From an uncultured Cytophagales bacterium (GTDB lineage: Bacteria > Bacteroidota > Bacteroidia > Cytophagales > Thermonemataceae), in NCBI GenBank assembly GCA_938002655.1, contig CALLAC010000001.1, forward strand, positions 248,001-312,000: a stretch of 64,000 bases of DNA. Reading direction: 5' to 3'. Shown in pieces: positions 1 to 8,983 of the stretch (the stretch's first letter is position 1; each line of letters starts with the position of its first letter). Under the pieces are notes generated by a model. The model had not been told where the DNA came from and made no database searches. It was given only the letters and a program-made list of their open reading frames with translations. The translations under genes and the position numbers were made by a program.

Positions 1-1920
1 ATTGAAAATGGTACGGGCGATACTATCGCTGATACGTGTAAGCAATTCATCTTCACGAGAGCCTTTGGGAATTTCTTCAAGAGCGGCAATTTCTAGAACA
101 CCATATACTTCACGCGTATCGGCAGTGATAAAGGGAGATATGTGTAAGAATTTAGGTTTTTTTTCGCCTAAAAGTCCAGACGTAATAGTTACATAATCGT
201 CAGGGATTTCGGTTCGTCGGATAGCTTCTTTTTCGATAGCGGCTTGCCCTACCAATCCTTCTGCGTAGCGATTTCTAAATACTTTGAAAGAAGCACTCAA
301 ATATTTTTTCTTATTGTAAGCATGGCTGGCAATCATTACAAGTTCTTCTACGCCGGTAGCTTCGTTGCGTTTCATTTCATAGAAAGCACCTTGAATAGCA
401 CCTACCTCACGTACTACATAAGCCAAGATTTTTTCAGCCATTACTTCCAGTTTATCGGTAGTACGCAAAATATCGTTGATTACATTGAGGCGTTCGTTCA
501 CCCAAGCATTGATGTTGGCTTCTTCGGCAGAGCGTATCAAACTATTACGGGCATTTATCAGGGCGTTTCCGAGTACGTCTTTTTCACTCAAAGGTTTGAA
601 ATCTACATCAAATTTTTGTGAACCAATATTTTGAGCGAAATTAGCGGTTTTTTCGAGGTTTTGCACTAATGCATTGATTTGTTCAGTCATTTCTCCGATT
701 TCATCTTGGCTATTGGTTGTAACTATAGGGGGCAGTTCACCTCTTCCGAGCAAAGTGATAGTTCTACGCAAAACAGCTAGCGGGCGGGTAAGTAGTTGAG
801 AAAAAAGTATTCCAATAACTACGGTAATTATAATTACTATGGCTCCAGCGATGAGAAATCTTCGGAGTAGAGCTACGGCAGGGGCATAAATTTCATCTTT
901 ATCATTTTTCACCACCATTCCCCATTCTACTGCTGGAATGTAGCGAGAAACGGCTAAAAAGTCGGCTTCATCAATAGCTTCGGTATGTTTGGCATTTTTA
1001 TCCAGAGCTCTGCGAATGATGAAAGGTGTGTTTGCATCTTCTTTGTCACCGGCTTTATCTAATGATTTAATTTCTTTATTTTTTGCTTTGAAACTATTTA
1101 GATACACAAAACGACCTTCTTGCTCTTGTAAGAGCCATACTTGCCCTGTTTCGCCCAAGCCTACCTTATCGGAAACGAGCTTTTGTACCTTATCCATATC
1201 TACTTCGTAGATAAGCAGACCAACAAGCGGGTTTCCTGTGATGTCTTTGTCGCGGATAGGAGCAGATACCCAAAATACGGTTCTTTTTTCTTTGCCGAGT
1301 TGTTGTAAAGAAACTTTGCTAAAATAAGTAGTATCTCTACCTTTTACTACGATATCGGGATCTATGGGTGGAGTTCTAAATTTTTCATTCAAAGCCTGTT
1401 CGGGAGTAGAACGGCCAATATATCTTACTTTGCCATCTTTATCTAGCAAGTAAACGTTATTGAGTTTGTAAGCAAACTGAATAGCGATTACAGCGTTTTC
1501 CAACTCTACATTGATGGCAAAATCAGTAGAAGGCGTAGGATTATTTTGAGCATCTTGTCCTGTCTGTGTGGTATCTAATTGTTGCAGGTCTTGTGCAAAC
1601 AGGTTACCGAGTTCATTATCATCAGTCTTTTTTTCCTCAGTGATTTGAGAGGGCGAGTCAATTTTTTTGAGAAAATCTATAATTGGTTTCAAATCGCTAC
1701 CTACTTTTACGGCGGCATTGATTTCGTTGATAAAAGTTTGGATTTTTTCCACTTTCAAATCTGCAACCCCATTCAAAGATTGCAAGTAACGCTCTTCGAT
1801 GGAGTTTTTACTTTGGTTGTAGGCAAAAAAACTTACCGAAGCTACCGCTAAAAGCACTACCAGTAGCAAGATAAGCGAAATTTTTGCACCAATTTTGAGT
1901 TTTTTGAATAGGTTGAGCAT
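1..1920 (-). CDS. Membrane sensor: Cache-like + HAMP + GAF (3' end cut by window edge)
   Basis: An open frame runs from an ATG at 1920 off the left edge, giving 640 visible codons without a stop. Residues 12-33 are a transmembrane helix. Residues about 35-345 form an extracytoplasmic dCache-like sensor region (a VYLLDKDGKV stretch near 156). A second helix lies at 351-374, followed by one or two HAMP units (RPLAVLRR, then DEIGEM near 407) and a GAF domain from about 485 (EGLVGQ at 554). The output domain lies beyond the edge and could be a kinase, phosphatase or chemotaxis domain. The gene starts 28 bases after a second GAF sensor on the same strand, and the two GAF domains look related, so a shared operon is inferred. 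Confidence 0.85.
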   Translation of the reverse strand, partial: MLNLFKKLKIGAKISLILLLVVLLAVASVSFFAYNQSKNSIEERYLQSLNGVADLKVEKIQTFINEINAAVKVGSDLKPIIDFLKKIDSPSQITEEKKTDDNELGNLFAQDLQQLDTTQTGQDAQNNPTPSTDFAINVELENAVIAIQFAYKLNNVYLLDKDGKVRYIGRSTPEQALNEKFRTPPIDPDIVVKGRDTTYFSKVSLQQLGKEKRTVFWVSAPIRDKDITGNPLVGLLIYEVDMDKVQKLVSDKVGLGETGQVWLLQEQEGRFVYLNSFKAKNKEIKSLDKAGDKEDANTPFIIRRALDKNAKHTEAIDEADFLAVSRYIPAVEWGMVVKNDKDEIYAPAVALLRRFLIAGAIVIIITVVIGILFSQLLTRPLAVLRRTITLLGRGELPPIVTTNSQDEIGEMTEQINALVQNLEKTANFAQNIGSQKFDVDFKPLSEKDVLGNALINARNSLIRSAEEANINAWVNERLNVINDILRTTDKLEVMAEKILAYVVREVGAIQGAFYEMKRNEATGVEELVMIASHAYNKKKYLSASFKVFRNRYAEGLVGQAAIEKEAIRRTEIPDDYVTITSGLLGEKKPKFLHISPFITADTREVYGVLEIAALEEIPKGSREDELLTRISDSIARTIFN

Positions 1921-1948
1921 ACGCACCAGATTTTTGAGAAAAACTATT

Positions 1949-2776
1949 TTAAGCCGTAATAATCAAATTTTCTTCCATTTGCTCTGTGAGCAAGGAAGCT
2001 ACTTGTTGCACATAACTTTTCTGTAATTCGGTAAAAGTTGAAAAAGAAGCAAGCTCAAAGATACCGATTACATCTTTGCCATCTTTTGCGAAAATAGGAA
2101 CTATCATCAAACTGCGAGGAGAGGCTTCACCTAGACCTGAAATCACTTTCATATAGCCTTCGGGGACATTTTTGAGTAAAATAGGTACACCATCTTTGCC
2201 TACTTGCCCTACCAAGCCTTCACCTTCTTCGTATTCCAATTTCTGACTTTCTGCTAAATAATATGCATATCCTGCTTGAAAGCTAAAAAATTTCTTTCTG
2301 CCTTCTTTGCGAATCAAAAATACAGCACCTTGGGCGGCCTCCAGATTTTTACAAATAAGACTTAAAATACGCTCCAAACGTTCTTCACCACTATATTCGT
2401 TTAAAACTTTATTTACCTCACCCAAAGCTGAAAGACTCATTGTTTTGTTTGTATGTTGAGCATCTGCTTTTTCTTTTTTTTCAGGATTTTGTTCATTTTT
2501 TATTTCTCCTAACACCATACCTTCTACATAACGAGTAGAACCTGCAATATTGGTGAGCAGAATAGCTAAAATAGCCATCGAAAAAGCTATGCCGAAAGTG
2601 ATAAAAGGCAAAAGAATAGTATTCGCCAAAATTCTTTTTTTGGTAATTTCTATAATTCCTAATTCTTCTACTATGCGTGTATCAAGCGTGTAAAAATCGT
2701 AAAATAGTTTCCCTGAAAGCAATACAAATAAAGCTGTTGCCACCCAAGCAAAAATTTTATAGCTTTTAGACTTCAT
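1949..2776 (-). CDS. Two-helix membrane protein with C-terminal GAF domain
   Basis: The 275-residue protein has two hydrophobic helices (about 8-26 and 50-75) and a charged low-complexity linker. A GAF domain fills about 120-270 (GEGLVGQ, then RSLMIVPIF and a VIGIFELAS strand). No catalytic domain is visible, so it is likely a sensor or adaptor subunit at the inner membrane. Its GAF resembles that of the Cache/HAMP/GAF protein encoded 28 bases downstream. Inference: the pair works as one signalling unit with this gene transcribed first. The ligand cannot be read from the sequence. Confidence 0.8.
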   Translation of the reverse strand: MKSKSYKIFAWVATALFVLLSGKLFYDFYTLDTRIVEELGIIEITKKRILANTILLPFITFGIAFSMAILAILLTNIAGSTRYVEGMVLGEIKNEQNPEKKEKADAQHTNKTMSLSALGEVNKVLNEYSGEERLERILSLICKNLEAAQGAVFLIRKEGRKKFFSFQAGYAYYLAESQKLEYEEGEGLVGQVGKDGVPILLKNVPEGYMKVISGLGEASPRSLMIVPIFAKDGKDVIGIFELASFSTFTELQKSYVQQVASLLTEQMEENLIITA

Positions 2777-3071
2777 TGTGTTGTTTTTGGTTCAAAAAGT
2801 AAATAAATGCAAACGAAAAAAGCAAATTTTTCTCGCAAAATAAACAAAAAAAAATCAAATTTTTGAAAATAATGAAAATTTTTCAGATGGCTGATAAAAA
2901 CCTGAAACAAGGGAGCCGAGTTGTTGTAGCTTTGCTTTTAATATCAAAAGCCATACTACTGCTTATGCTATTGGCTTAGAAAAGAGTTTCATATTTCTGA
3001 AACTATTTCAAAATTTATCTTAAACTCACAATGCGTATTTTTATATTTTTGTTTGTGTATTTATTGGCTAC

Positions 3072-3230
3072 TTGCTCGATGTGTCTGCGGTTATTTTTGG
3101 GTTAGGGATAGCCTGCTGGATTTTAGCCGAATGGGTTAGTAGTTGGCAAGCAGATGTAGAAAAAAGAGATAAAAAAATGATTGGATGGCTTAAAGTAATA
3201 ATAAACCTATGGGTTTTAAAGACCTCATAG
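3072..3230 (+). CDS. Possible small membrane protein, or remnant, ending inside a palindrome
   Basis: A frame open from 3024 to a TAG at 3228 encodes a hydrophobic stretch (LDVSAVIFGLGIACWILAEW) followed by a charged tail (ADVEKRDKK) and a short hydrophobic end. This looks like a one-helix membrane protein. No ATG starts it. A TTG at 3072 or a GTG at 3081 would have to serve, or an ATG at 3031 in another frame followed by a frameshift. The last codons and the stop lie in the palindrome at 3203-3234, so the 3' end may have been replaced by the repeat. No homologue recognised. Confidence 0.25.
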   Translation: MLDVSAVIFGLGIACWILAEWVSSWQADVEKRDKKMIGWLKVIINLWVLKTS

Positions 3231-3234
3231 GTTT
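3203..3234. repeat. Imperfect copy of the AAACCTATGAGG palindrome
   Basis: Left arm AAACCTATGGGTTTT and right arm AAAGACCTCATAGGTTT can pair with mismatches, followed by a short T run on the plus strand. It is the most degenerate of the four copies in the window (others at 6096, 57305 and 57355). Confidence 0.6.
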
Positions 3235-3261
3235 TTTGAATTTTATAGGTTTGTCAAATTT

Positions 3262-4650
3262 TTATTTATATCCTAAAATTTTTAGCATAGAGTCGCAATC
3301 TTGTTCGGGAGCAAATAGCTGTGAACTGATGTTTCCTTTTCTATCTCGATTGATAATAACATGTTTAGGAGCTGGCACCAGACAATGCTGAATGCCGCCG
3401 TAGCCACCTACCGATTCTTGGTAGGCTCCTGTATGGAAAAAACCAATATACTGTGTATCACCGTTTTCAACAATAGGTAAGAATACTTCTGAAAGATTGG
3501 CTTCGGTGCTGTAATAATCCAAACTATCGCAAGTTAAACCGCCTAAATGAACTTTCTGGTAAGGTTTATCCCAATTGTTGATAGGAAGTAAAATAAATTT
3601 TTGATTGATACCCCAAGCATCGGGTAGTTGGGTAATGAAGGAGCCATCAATCATGTACCAAAGTTCTTTATCGTTTTGAAGTTTTTGCCCAATTACCGAA
3701 TAAATTACTGCACCACTCTCGCCTACTGTGAAAGAGCCAAATTCAGTAAAGATATGTGGCACAGGAACATTATTTTTTTGGCAAATCCACTGAATGTTTT
3801 CAATGATTTGCTCTACCATATACTTGTAATCGTACTGAAAGTTCAAAGAGAGCTGAATAGGAAAACCTCCGCCAATATCTACGGTATCCAAATCGGGGCA
3901 CATCTTTTTAAGCTCGCAATACTTATACATAAAGCGGCTCAGTTCACTCCAATAATAAGCTGTATCTTTGATGCCTGTATTGATAAAGAAGTGAAGCATT
4001 TTTAGCTTAAACTTAGGATTATCGCGTATTTTTTCTTTGTAGAGTGGTACAATATCGCTATAACGTACGCCAAGGCGAGAAGTGTAAAATTCAAAATTAG
4101 GCTCCTCGTCAGCGGCAATGCGAATACCTACTTCTACGACTTCGGCTTTATTGTGCTGATAGGCATCAATTTCTTCCAGATTGTCCAGTACAGGAATTAT
4201 CCGAAAGCCATCGGAAAGCATTTCATTGATATACTGCAAGTAGAGGGGTCTTTTGTAGCCATTGCAGATAACGTATTGCTTTTTGGTAAATTTTTTCTTT
4301 TTGTAAAGAGCTTTCACAATGGGTAAATCAAAAGCTGAAGACGTTTCGATGTGAATATCATTTTTGAGAGCCTCTTCCAATACAAAACTAAAATGCGAAG
4401 ATTTGGTACAATAACAATAGACATATTCGCCTTCGTACTTATATTTTTTGATGGCATTGTTAAAAAGCTCTTTGGAATACTGGATGTGTTCTGTAATTTT
4501 AGGTAGATAAGTAATTTTCATTGGTGTTCCGTATTCTCGAATGATATCCATGAGTGGTACACCATTGAACAGCAGTTCGTTGTTTTTTACCTTAAATTCG
4601 GGTGTAGGGAATTCGAAGGTTTGTTCTATGAGGTCTATGTAACTTTTCAT
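3262..4650 (-). CDS. speA: Biosynthetic arginine decarboxylase (PLP, fold type III)
   Basis: Converts arginine to agmatine, the first step of the agmatine route to polyamines; cytosolic. The 462-residue protein has the fold III barrel with a likely PLP lysine at K83 in a CTKSSHF motif. It also has the DIGGGFP phosphate-binding loop, EFGSFTVGESG, and the GLTCDSLDY motif containing the active-site Cys-Asp. The length matches the short Bacteroidota-type enzyme rather than the 630-residue E. coli form. I chose the ATG at 4650 because the family begins with this MxxYIDLIEQTF pattern; a longer TTG start at 4674 is less likely. The gene is monocistronic by context, separated by 84 bases from the upstream gene on the same strand. 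Confidence 0.9.
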   Translation of the reverse strand: MKSYIDLIEQTFEFPTPEFKVKNNELLFNGVPLMDIIREYGTPMKITYLPKITEHIQYSKELFNNAIKKYKYEGEYVYCYCTKSSHFSFVLEEALKNDIHIETSSAFDLPIVKALYKKKKFTKKQYVICNGYKRPLYLQYINEMLSDGFRIIPVLDNLEEIDAYQHNKAEVVEVGIRIAADEEPNFEFYTSRLGVRYSDIVPLYKEKIRDNPKFKLKMLHFFINTGIKDTAYYWSELSRFMYKYCELKKMCPDLDTVDIGGGFPIQLSLNFQYDYKYMVEQIIENIQWICQKNNVPVPHIFTEFGSFTVGESGAVIYSVIGQKLQNDKELWYMIDGSFITQLPDAWGINQKFILLPINNWDKPYQKVHLGGLTCDSLDYYSTEANLSEVFLPIVENGDTQYIGFFHTGAYQESVGGYGGIQHCLVPAPKHVIINRDRKGNISSQLFAPEQDCDSMLKILGYK

Positions 4651-4734
4651 TTTGCTTTGGTTGAGGGGATTCAATTTGGCAAGCGAAATTAGAAATTTTT
4701 TTTAGTTTTTTTCAAGAATTTTTTGTCAAAAAAA

Positions 4735-6003
4735 TCAAAATACTTCACAAAACTGATTTCGGCAAATGGCTAAAATTTTACCTTGTAGTTTTTCACCGAT
4801 AAAAGGCGAATTTTGCGAAAGAGAAACAATTTGTTCGGCAGTAAAAGTTTGTTCTTGTTGGCTATCGAATATGCACAAATCGGCATAGCTATTTTCTTGA
4901 ATAATTGGGATAGGCAAACCTAGGATTTCGCGAGGCTTTTGGGCAAACTTTTCCACAATTTTTTCTAGTGCAATTTGTTTATTTGCTGTATGGGAAGCTA
5001 AAAAAGCAGTTTGTAGATTGATAGCTCCAAACTGAGCTAAATCAAATTCCAGCATTTTGCTTTCGGTATCTTGGGGCTGGTGGTCGGAAACAATGGCATC
5101 GATGGTATCGTCTGCAATACCTTGCCATAGGGCATCTCTATCTTTTGGGGTACGTAAAGGTGGATTGAGTTTGAGGTTTGTGTCAAAATCTTGCAAATTT
5201 TCCTCTGTGAAATAAAGATTTAGGGCAGAAACATCACAAGTTACTTGCAGACCTTCTTGTTTGGCTTTTCGGATGAGTTCTACGGATTTTTCGCAAGAAA
5301 TACAAGAAAAGTGAATTTTGCCTCCTGTGTAACGTAATATTTCTAAATCTCGCTGAATAATCAATATTTCTGCAAGAGCGGGCATACCTTTTAGCCCTAA
5401 ATAAGTAGCTGTAATACCTTCGTTCATTTGTCCGAAACGTGTCAGAACTGTATCTTCGGGGCGTTGTATAAGCAAGGCATTGAGGGGTTGTAAATATAAG
5501 AGGGTTTTTAGCAAAATATCAGTATGATAGATACCTTGTAAGCCATCGGAGAAGGCAATGGCTCCTGCATAGTGCAAATCTATCATTTCGGCAAGGTCTT
5601 TGCCTTGTGTTTTCAATGTAACAGCGGCAATAGGTAAAGTTTGTACCAGGTTTGTTTCATTTTTTTGCAGGATATATTGCAAGCTATCTTTGCTATCGAG
5701 AGCAGGTGACATGTTCGGTAGCAGGCAAATGTGTGTAAAGCCACCTCTTTCTGCGGCTTTACGAGCCGTAGAGAGTGTTTCTTTGTGTTCTGAACCAAGG
5801 TCTGGTGCCCAACAACGCAAATCCAAAAAACCGATGCTTACAGTTAGGTTATTGCTTTCTACAATGCGAGTATTTTCAGAAACAGAGAGGTTATCAGAAA
5901 TTTGTAAGATCTTGCCGTCTTTAATAAAAATATCTTTTTTTTGCAAATGAAAAGAGCTATTTTTGTCCAAAATAGTAGCTTGGCGAAGCAAAAGCGAATA
6001 CAT
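4735..6003 (-). CDS. Dihydroorotase-like amidohydrolase, metal ligands missing
   Basis: The 422-residue protein follows the type I dihydroorotase fold throughout: a GFLDL start of the barrel, AAERGGFTHICLLPN, GAIAFSDG, a GKIHFSCIS strand, CDVSALNLYFTE and SDHQPQD. The DxHxH motif that binds the zinc pair in active enzymes is replaced: after D61 the two His positions are R63 and W65. This matches the non-catalytic PyrC-prime group known to associate with aspartate transcarbamoylase. So it is probably a structural pyrimidine-pathway partner rather than the enzyme. No pyrB is present in the window. A TATTTTTG promoter box lies 18 bases upstream of the ATG. Confidence 0.8.
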   Translation of the reverse strand: MYSLLLRQATILDKNSSFHLQKKDIFIKDGKILQISDNLSVSENTRIVESNNLTVSIGFLDLRCWAPDLGSEHKETLSTARKAAERGGFTHICLLPNMSPALDSKDSLQYILQKNETNLVQTLPIAAVTLKTQGKDLAEMIDLHYAGAIAFSDGLQGIYHTDILLKTLLYLQPLNALLIQRPEDTVLTRFGQMNEGITATYLGLKGMPALAEILIIQRDLEILRYTGGKIHFSCISCEKSVELIRKAKQEGLQVTCDVSALNLYFTEENLQDFDTNLKLNPPLRTPKDRDALWQGIADDTIDAIVSDHQPQDTESKMLEFDLAQFGAINLQTAFLASHTANKQIALEKIVEKFAQKPREILGLPIPIIQENSYADLCIFDSQQEQTFTAEQIVSLSQNSPFIGEKLQGKILAICRNQFCEVF

Positions 6004-6020
6004 TGCGAAAAAATTTTCGC

Positions 6021-6028
6021 CAAAAATA
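6021..6028 (-). promoter_or_regulatory. TATTTTTG -7 box upstream of dihydroorotase-like gene
   Basis: Read on the minus strand this is TATTTTTG, an exact match to the Bacteroidota -7 consensus TAnnTTTG. Transcription would begin about 6-8 bases downstream, leaving a leader of roughly 10 nt before the ATG at 6003. No clear TTTG -33 element was seen. Confidence 0.4.
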
Positions 6029-6095
6029 ATAAAAATAGCTTATCACGAAAAGTTTGGTAACAATTTGTCGTATGTTTTTTGGTTTATCAAATTTG

Positions 6096-6136
6096 CACCA
6101 AACCTATGAGGTTTAAAAAACCTCATAGGTTTGGTG
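6096..6136. repeat. Perfect 19-bp palindrome of the AAACCTATGAGG family
   Basis: Left arm CACCAAACCTATGAGGTTT (6096-6114), a three-base A loop, and an exact complementary right arm (6118-6136). The arms extend four bases beyond the core shared with the copies after adk. It lies between divergently transcribed genes with no T run on either side, so a simple terminator role is not obvious. Confidence 0.85.
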
Positions 6137-6398
6137 TAACGATTTTTTAATGTTTTATGGGCAATTCTCGCCACTGAAAGCGATAAAAGATGACAGAGAC
6201 GATACCTATACGTTTCTCTTCACTGAAAGCTATCCCTGTTTTTCCAAAAGAAAGATGGAGTGAAATATATTTTTTTATCTTATCTTTGCCCCAGATGCTC
6301 ATCTTTGAATAGTTTGTTTTCCTAAACACAAAAGGATTCTTTTTGGAGCATCTCTCTAAATGTTTGTCTTGCAATAGGATAAACAATTTCGCCAAACT

Positions 6399-6626
6399 TT
6401 GACAAACTCATTATGGACATTCACAGGAATATCCACACAATTGGGGCAATTCTTTTTTATGATGGCTTTGGGGCTTATGGGTTTTCCTATTTTGCCAATT
6501 TTTATCGGTGAAGACCTCATTTTAGGACACGTGCATCAGAATCAATATCTATTAGCTTTTTTGATTTCATCATTTTTTGTGATAGAAGGCATAGCATTGG
6601 TTCGTTTATATGCAAACTTTTTTTAG
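6399..6626 (+). pseudogene. C-terminal fragment of a NuoL/DabB-like membrane subunit
   Basis: This 75-residue frame starts with TTG, an in-frame stop lies just upstream (6375), and the product has two hydrophobic segments. The stretch GFPILPIFIGEDLIL and the following helix resemble the end of the antiporter-like NuoL/NDH-5 subunits found next to SulP and DUF2309 genes in Bacteroidota. In DAC-type carbon transporters such a subunit is DabB. A full subunit has 450-650 residues, so almost all of it is missing here. I read this as a decayed remnant beside the SulP gene. It could instead be a genuine small membrane protein. Confidence 0.45.
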
Positions 6627-6722
6627 GCATACACTGCAAAAATTATCACGAAACCCCTCTGATAACAAGCTAAAAAATTGAACAAAACTTTTTTTGAAAA
6701 ACTTAAAAACAATTAGATTACA

Positions 6723-8960
6723 ATGGAAAATTTTAAAGCAATGAAACGTATTCAGAAAGTCCCTGCTGATGGCTTCAAGGGACTTGTAGAAAATTTTACA
6801 AATGATTTGAATGCTGGCTTTTTAGTGTTTTTAATTGCCTTACCTTTGAGTTTAGGTATTGCACAAGCCAGTAGCTTTCCTGCGGTAGCTGGAGTGCTTA
6901 CGGCGATTGTAGGGGGCATGCTGGTTTCGCTGATTAGTGGTAGTCATATTACTATCAAAGGACCTGCCGCAGGGCTTATTTCTATTGCTTTGGCCTCTGT
7001 GATGGAACTCGGATACGAAAAAACCCTTGCAGTGATTGTTGTGGCCGGTGGAGTACAAACTATTTTTGGTTTTTTACGTTTAGGACGCTTTGCCGAATTT
7101 TTCCCTGCCTCCGTAGTACACGGAATGATGGCGGCTATTGGAGTAATGATTCTTTCCAAACAAATTCATTATGTTTTGGGTATAGCTCCACACTCTAAAA
7201 CTCCGATTGAGCTACTTAAAGAAATTCCTGAAAGTATTGAAAATCTCAATCCTCAAACTACTATCATCGGAATTTTATCTTTGATTATTCTGTTCATTTT
7301 GCCTAACTTAAAAAATTCGGCTATTCGAAGAGTGCCTGCATCTTTGATTTTACTTGTACTCGTTGCTTTTCCGCTGAGTTTTTATTTTGAGCTAGATGTA
7401 GCTCACGAATATGTTTTTTTAGGAAAAAAATATTTCATTGACCCCCACAACGATTTGGTAGAATTACCTGATAATTTGCTATCGGCTATTCACTTTCCCG
7501 ATTTCAGTGCTATTACAAGTTGGGCAAGTATCAAATACATTATTATGTTTGCTCTGATTGTGAGTATAGAATCTTTACTTACAGTGAAAGCCATAGATTT
7601 TTTAGACCCCTACAAACGAGAAAGTAATGCAGACAGAGACCTTTGGGCAGTAGGTTTAGGAAACATGCTTTGTGGCTTTATTGGAGCTTTACCGATGATT
7701 TCAGAAGTAGTGCGTAGCTCGGCAAATATAAATGCAGGTGCTAAAACACGTTGGGCGAATTTTTTTCACGGATTATTTATGCTTATATTTGTAGTTTTTT
7801 TGGCAGACCTCCTACACCATATTCCTATTGCCGCTCTTGCCGCTATTTTAGTTTATACGGGCTATAGGCTTACTTCTTTCAAGGAGTTTAAGCATATTTA
7901 TGAAACAGGCTGGGAACAGCTACTTATATTTGTTGTTACAATGCTTGCAACGATATTCTCTAATCTTTTGGCAGGTGTCTTTGTGGGTTTAGTTTTTAAG
8001 ATTTTTTTAGAATTATTATTGGGGGTGTCTTGGAAAAACTTGTTCAAGTTGCGTTACAATATACACCAGCAAGATGATAAAATTCGTATAGAAGTGCTAT
8101 CGGAAATTGTTTTTACCAATGTATTACAGCTAAAAAAACTGCTTTACAATTTACCCAAAGGAAAAATCATAGAATTAGATTTGCAAAAGGCTACTTTCAT
8201 AGACCACTCGTCAATGGATAAAATTCGTCAGTTTGAACGAAAATATGGCTCGCAAGGGGGGGTAGTAGAAATAGAAGGTCTATTCTCTCACGTTGCTTTT
8301 GCTCCGCACCCCCTTGCAACTCATAAGATTTTCCCCAACCATGTAGTTTTAGAAAAAACCTTGAACGAAAGACAAAAGGCTCTACAAGAATTTGCCCAAA
8401 GCATTGGAGCTACATTTAAACCTGATAATGTTTTTGACCTTTATCGCTACGATGGATTTTTATTTGGCAAGCGTTTGCTATATCGTTGCAATAGAATTAT
8501 TTGGCAAGAAAATCCTGAAAGTCCTAAATTTATCACGGCTGAAATACATCTTTCCCAAGGAGCTCAACCAACTTCCAAACGTTATGCTACTACAATGCTT
8601 TTTATCAGCCAAATTTCTATGGAACTACCAGAGTTTGAGCTAAAAAAAGAAGACCAACTAGATAAACTCAAGCAATATATCGGTATCGATGACATTGATT
8701 TCAGCGATTATCCAAATTTCTCTTCCAGATACTTACTCAAAGGTAACGATGAAAACAAAATTCGTGAGATTTTCAGTCCTGAACTTATCGAATTTCTGGA
8801 AAAAAATGATAAGTATTTAATCGAGTGTAAGCACAACAACCTCCTCATTTACACAGATAAAGAGAGCCCAATGAATGTAAATGAAGTACAAGAGCTCTTT
8901 GAATTTGGTAAGCAATTCTTAACGATAATCTTGGCTAAAAAACTTGAAAGTGTAGTATAG
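6723..8960 (+). CDS. SulP-family anion transporter with STAS and extra C-terminal domain
   Basis: Inner-membrane anion transporter (sulfate or bicarbonate type; substrate not decidable). Of 745 residues, about 25-430 form the multi-helix SulP core, with IKGPAAGLISIA and the charged DPYKRESNADRDLWAVGLGN loop typical of the family. A STAS domain follows at about 450-550 (IIELDLQKATFIDHSS). The last roughly 190 residues are an additional soluble region rich in aromatic and charged residues that most SulP proteins lack. A NuoL/DabB-like fragment precedes it, which hints at an ancestral inorganic-carbon locus. The ATG at 6723 is used; an ATG at 6741 is possible. Confidence 0.9.
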   Translation: MENFKAMKRIQKVPADGFKGLVENFTNDLNAGFLVFLIALPLSLGIAQASSFPAVAGVLTAIVGGMLVSLISGSHITIKGPAAGLISIALASVMELGYEKTLAVIVVAGGVQTIFGFLRLGRFAEFFPASVVHGMMAAIGVMILSKQIHYVLGIAPHSKTPIELLKEIPESIENLNPQTTIIGILSLIILFILPNLKNSAIRRVPASLILLVLVAFPLSFYFELDVAHEYVFLGKKYFIDPHNDLVELPDNLLSAIHFPDFSAITSWASIKYIIMFALIVSIESLLTVKAIDFLDPYKRESNADRDLWAVGLGNMLCGFIGALPMISEVVRSSANINAGAKTRWANFFHGLFMLIFVVFLADLLHHIPIAALAAILVYTGYRLTSFKEFKHIYETGWEQLLIFVVTMLATIFSNLLAGVFVGLVFKIFLELLLGVSWKNLFKLRYNIHQQDDKIRIEVLSEIVFTNVLQLKKLLYNLPKGKIIELDLQKATFIDHSSMDKIRQFERKYGSQGGVVEIEGLFSHVAFAPHPLATHKIFPNHVVLEKTLNERQKALQEFAQSIGATFKPDNVFDLYRYDGFLFGKRLLYRCNRIIWQENPESPKFITAEIHLSQGAQPTSKRYATTMLFISQISMELPEFELKKEDQLDKLKQYIGIDDIDFSDYPNFSSRYLLKGNDENKIREIFSPELIEFLEKNDKYLIECKHNNLLIYTDKESPMNVNEVQELFEFGKQFLTIILAKKLESVV

Positions 8961-8983
8961 TTGTTCTTTTTAGATAAAATTTC

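Larger units (their letters stand above)
2777..3261. other. 485-base interval without a confident gene
   Basis: The interval lies between the 3' end of arginine decarboxylase and the 5' end of the GAF sensor, both on the minus strand. It holds a possible small membrane-protein reading frame (3072-3230) and an imperfect copy of the AAACCTATGAGG palindrome (3203-3234). The AT-rich part near 2777-2890 should hold the sensor promoter, but I found no exact TAnnTTTG box on the minus strand there. No tRNA-like fold was seen. Confidence 0.6.
6004..6398. other. 395-base divergent interval: promoter and perfect palindrome
   Basis: The interval separates the minus-strand dihydroorotase-like gene from plus-strand genes. 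It contains a -7 promoter box for the former (6021-6028) and a perfect 19-bp inverted repeat (6096-6136). An 82-codon minus-strand frame at 6147-6395 starts with TTG, has no recognisable domain and is not called as a gene. No RNA gene was seen. Confidence 0.6.

Noticed and set aside
6147-6395. 82-codon minus-strand frame between the dihydroorotase-like gene and the NuoL-like fragment
   Set aside because: Starts with TTG, is rich in Lys/Ile as AT-rich noise would be, and shows no domain or neighbour support. The palindrome next to its end is not proof of a gene.
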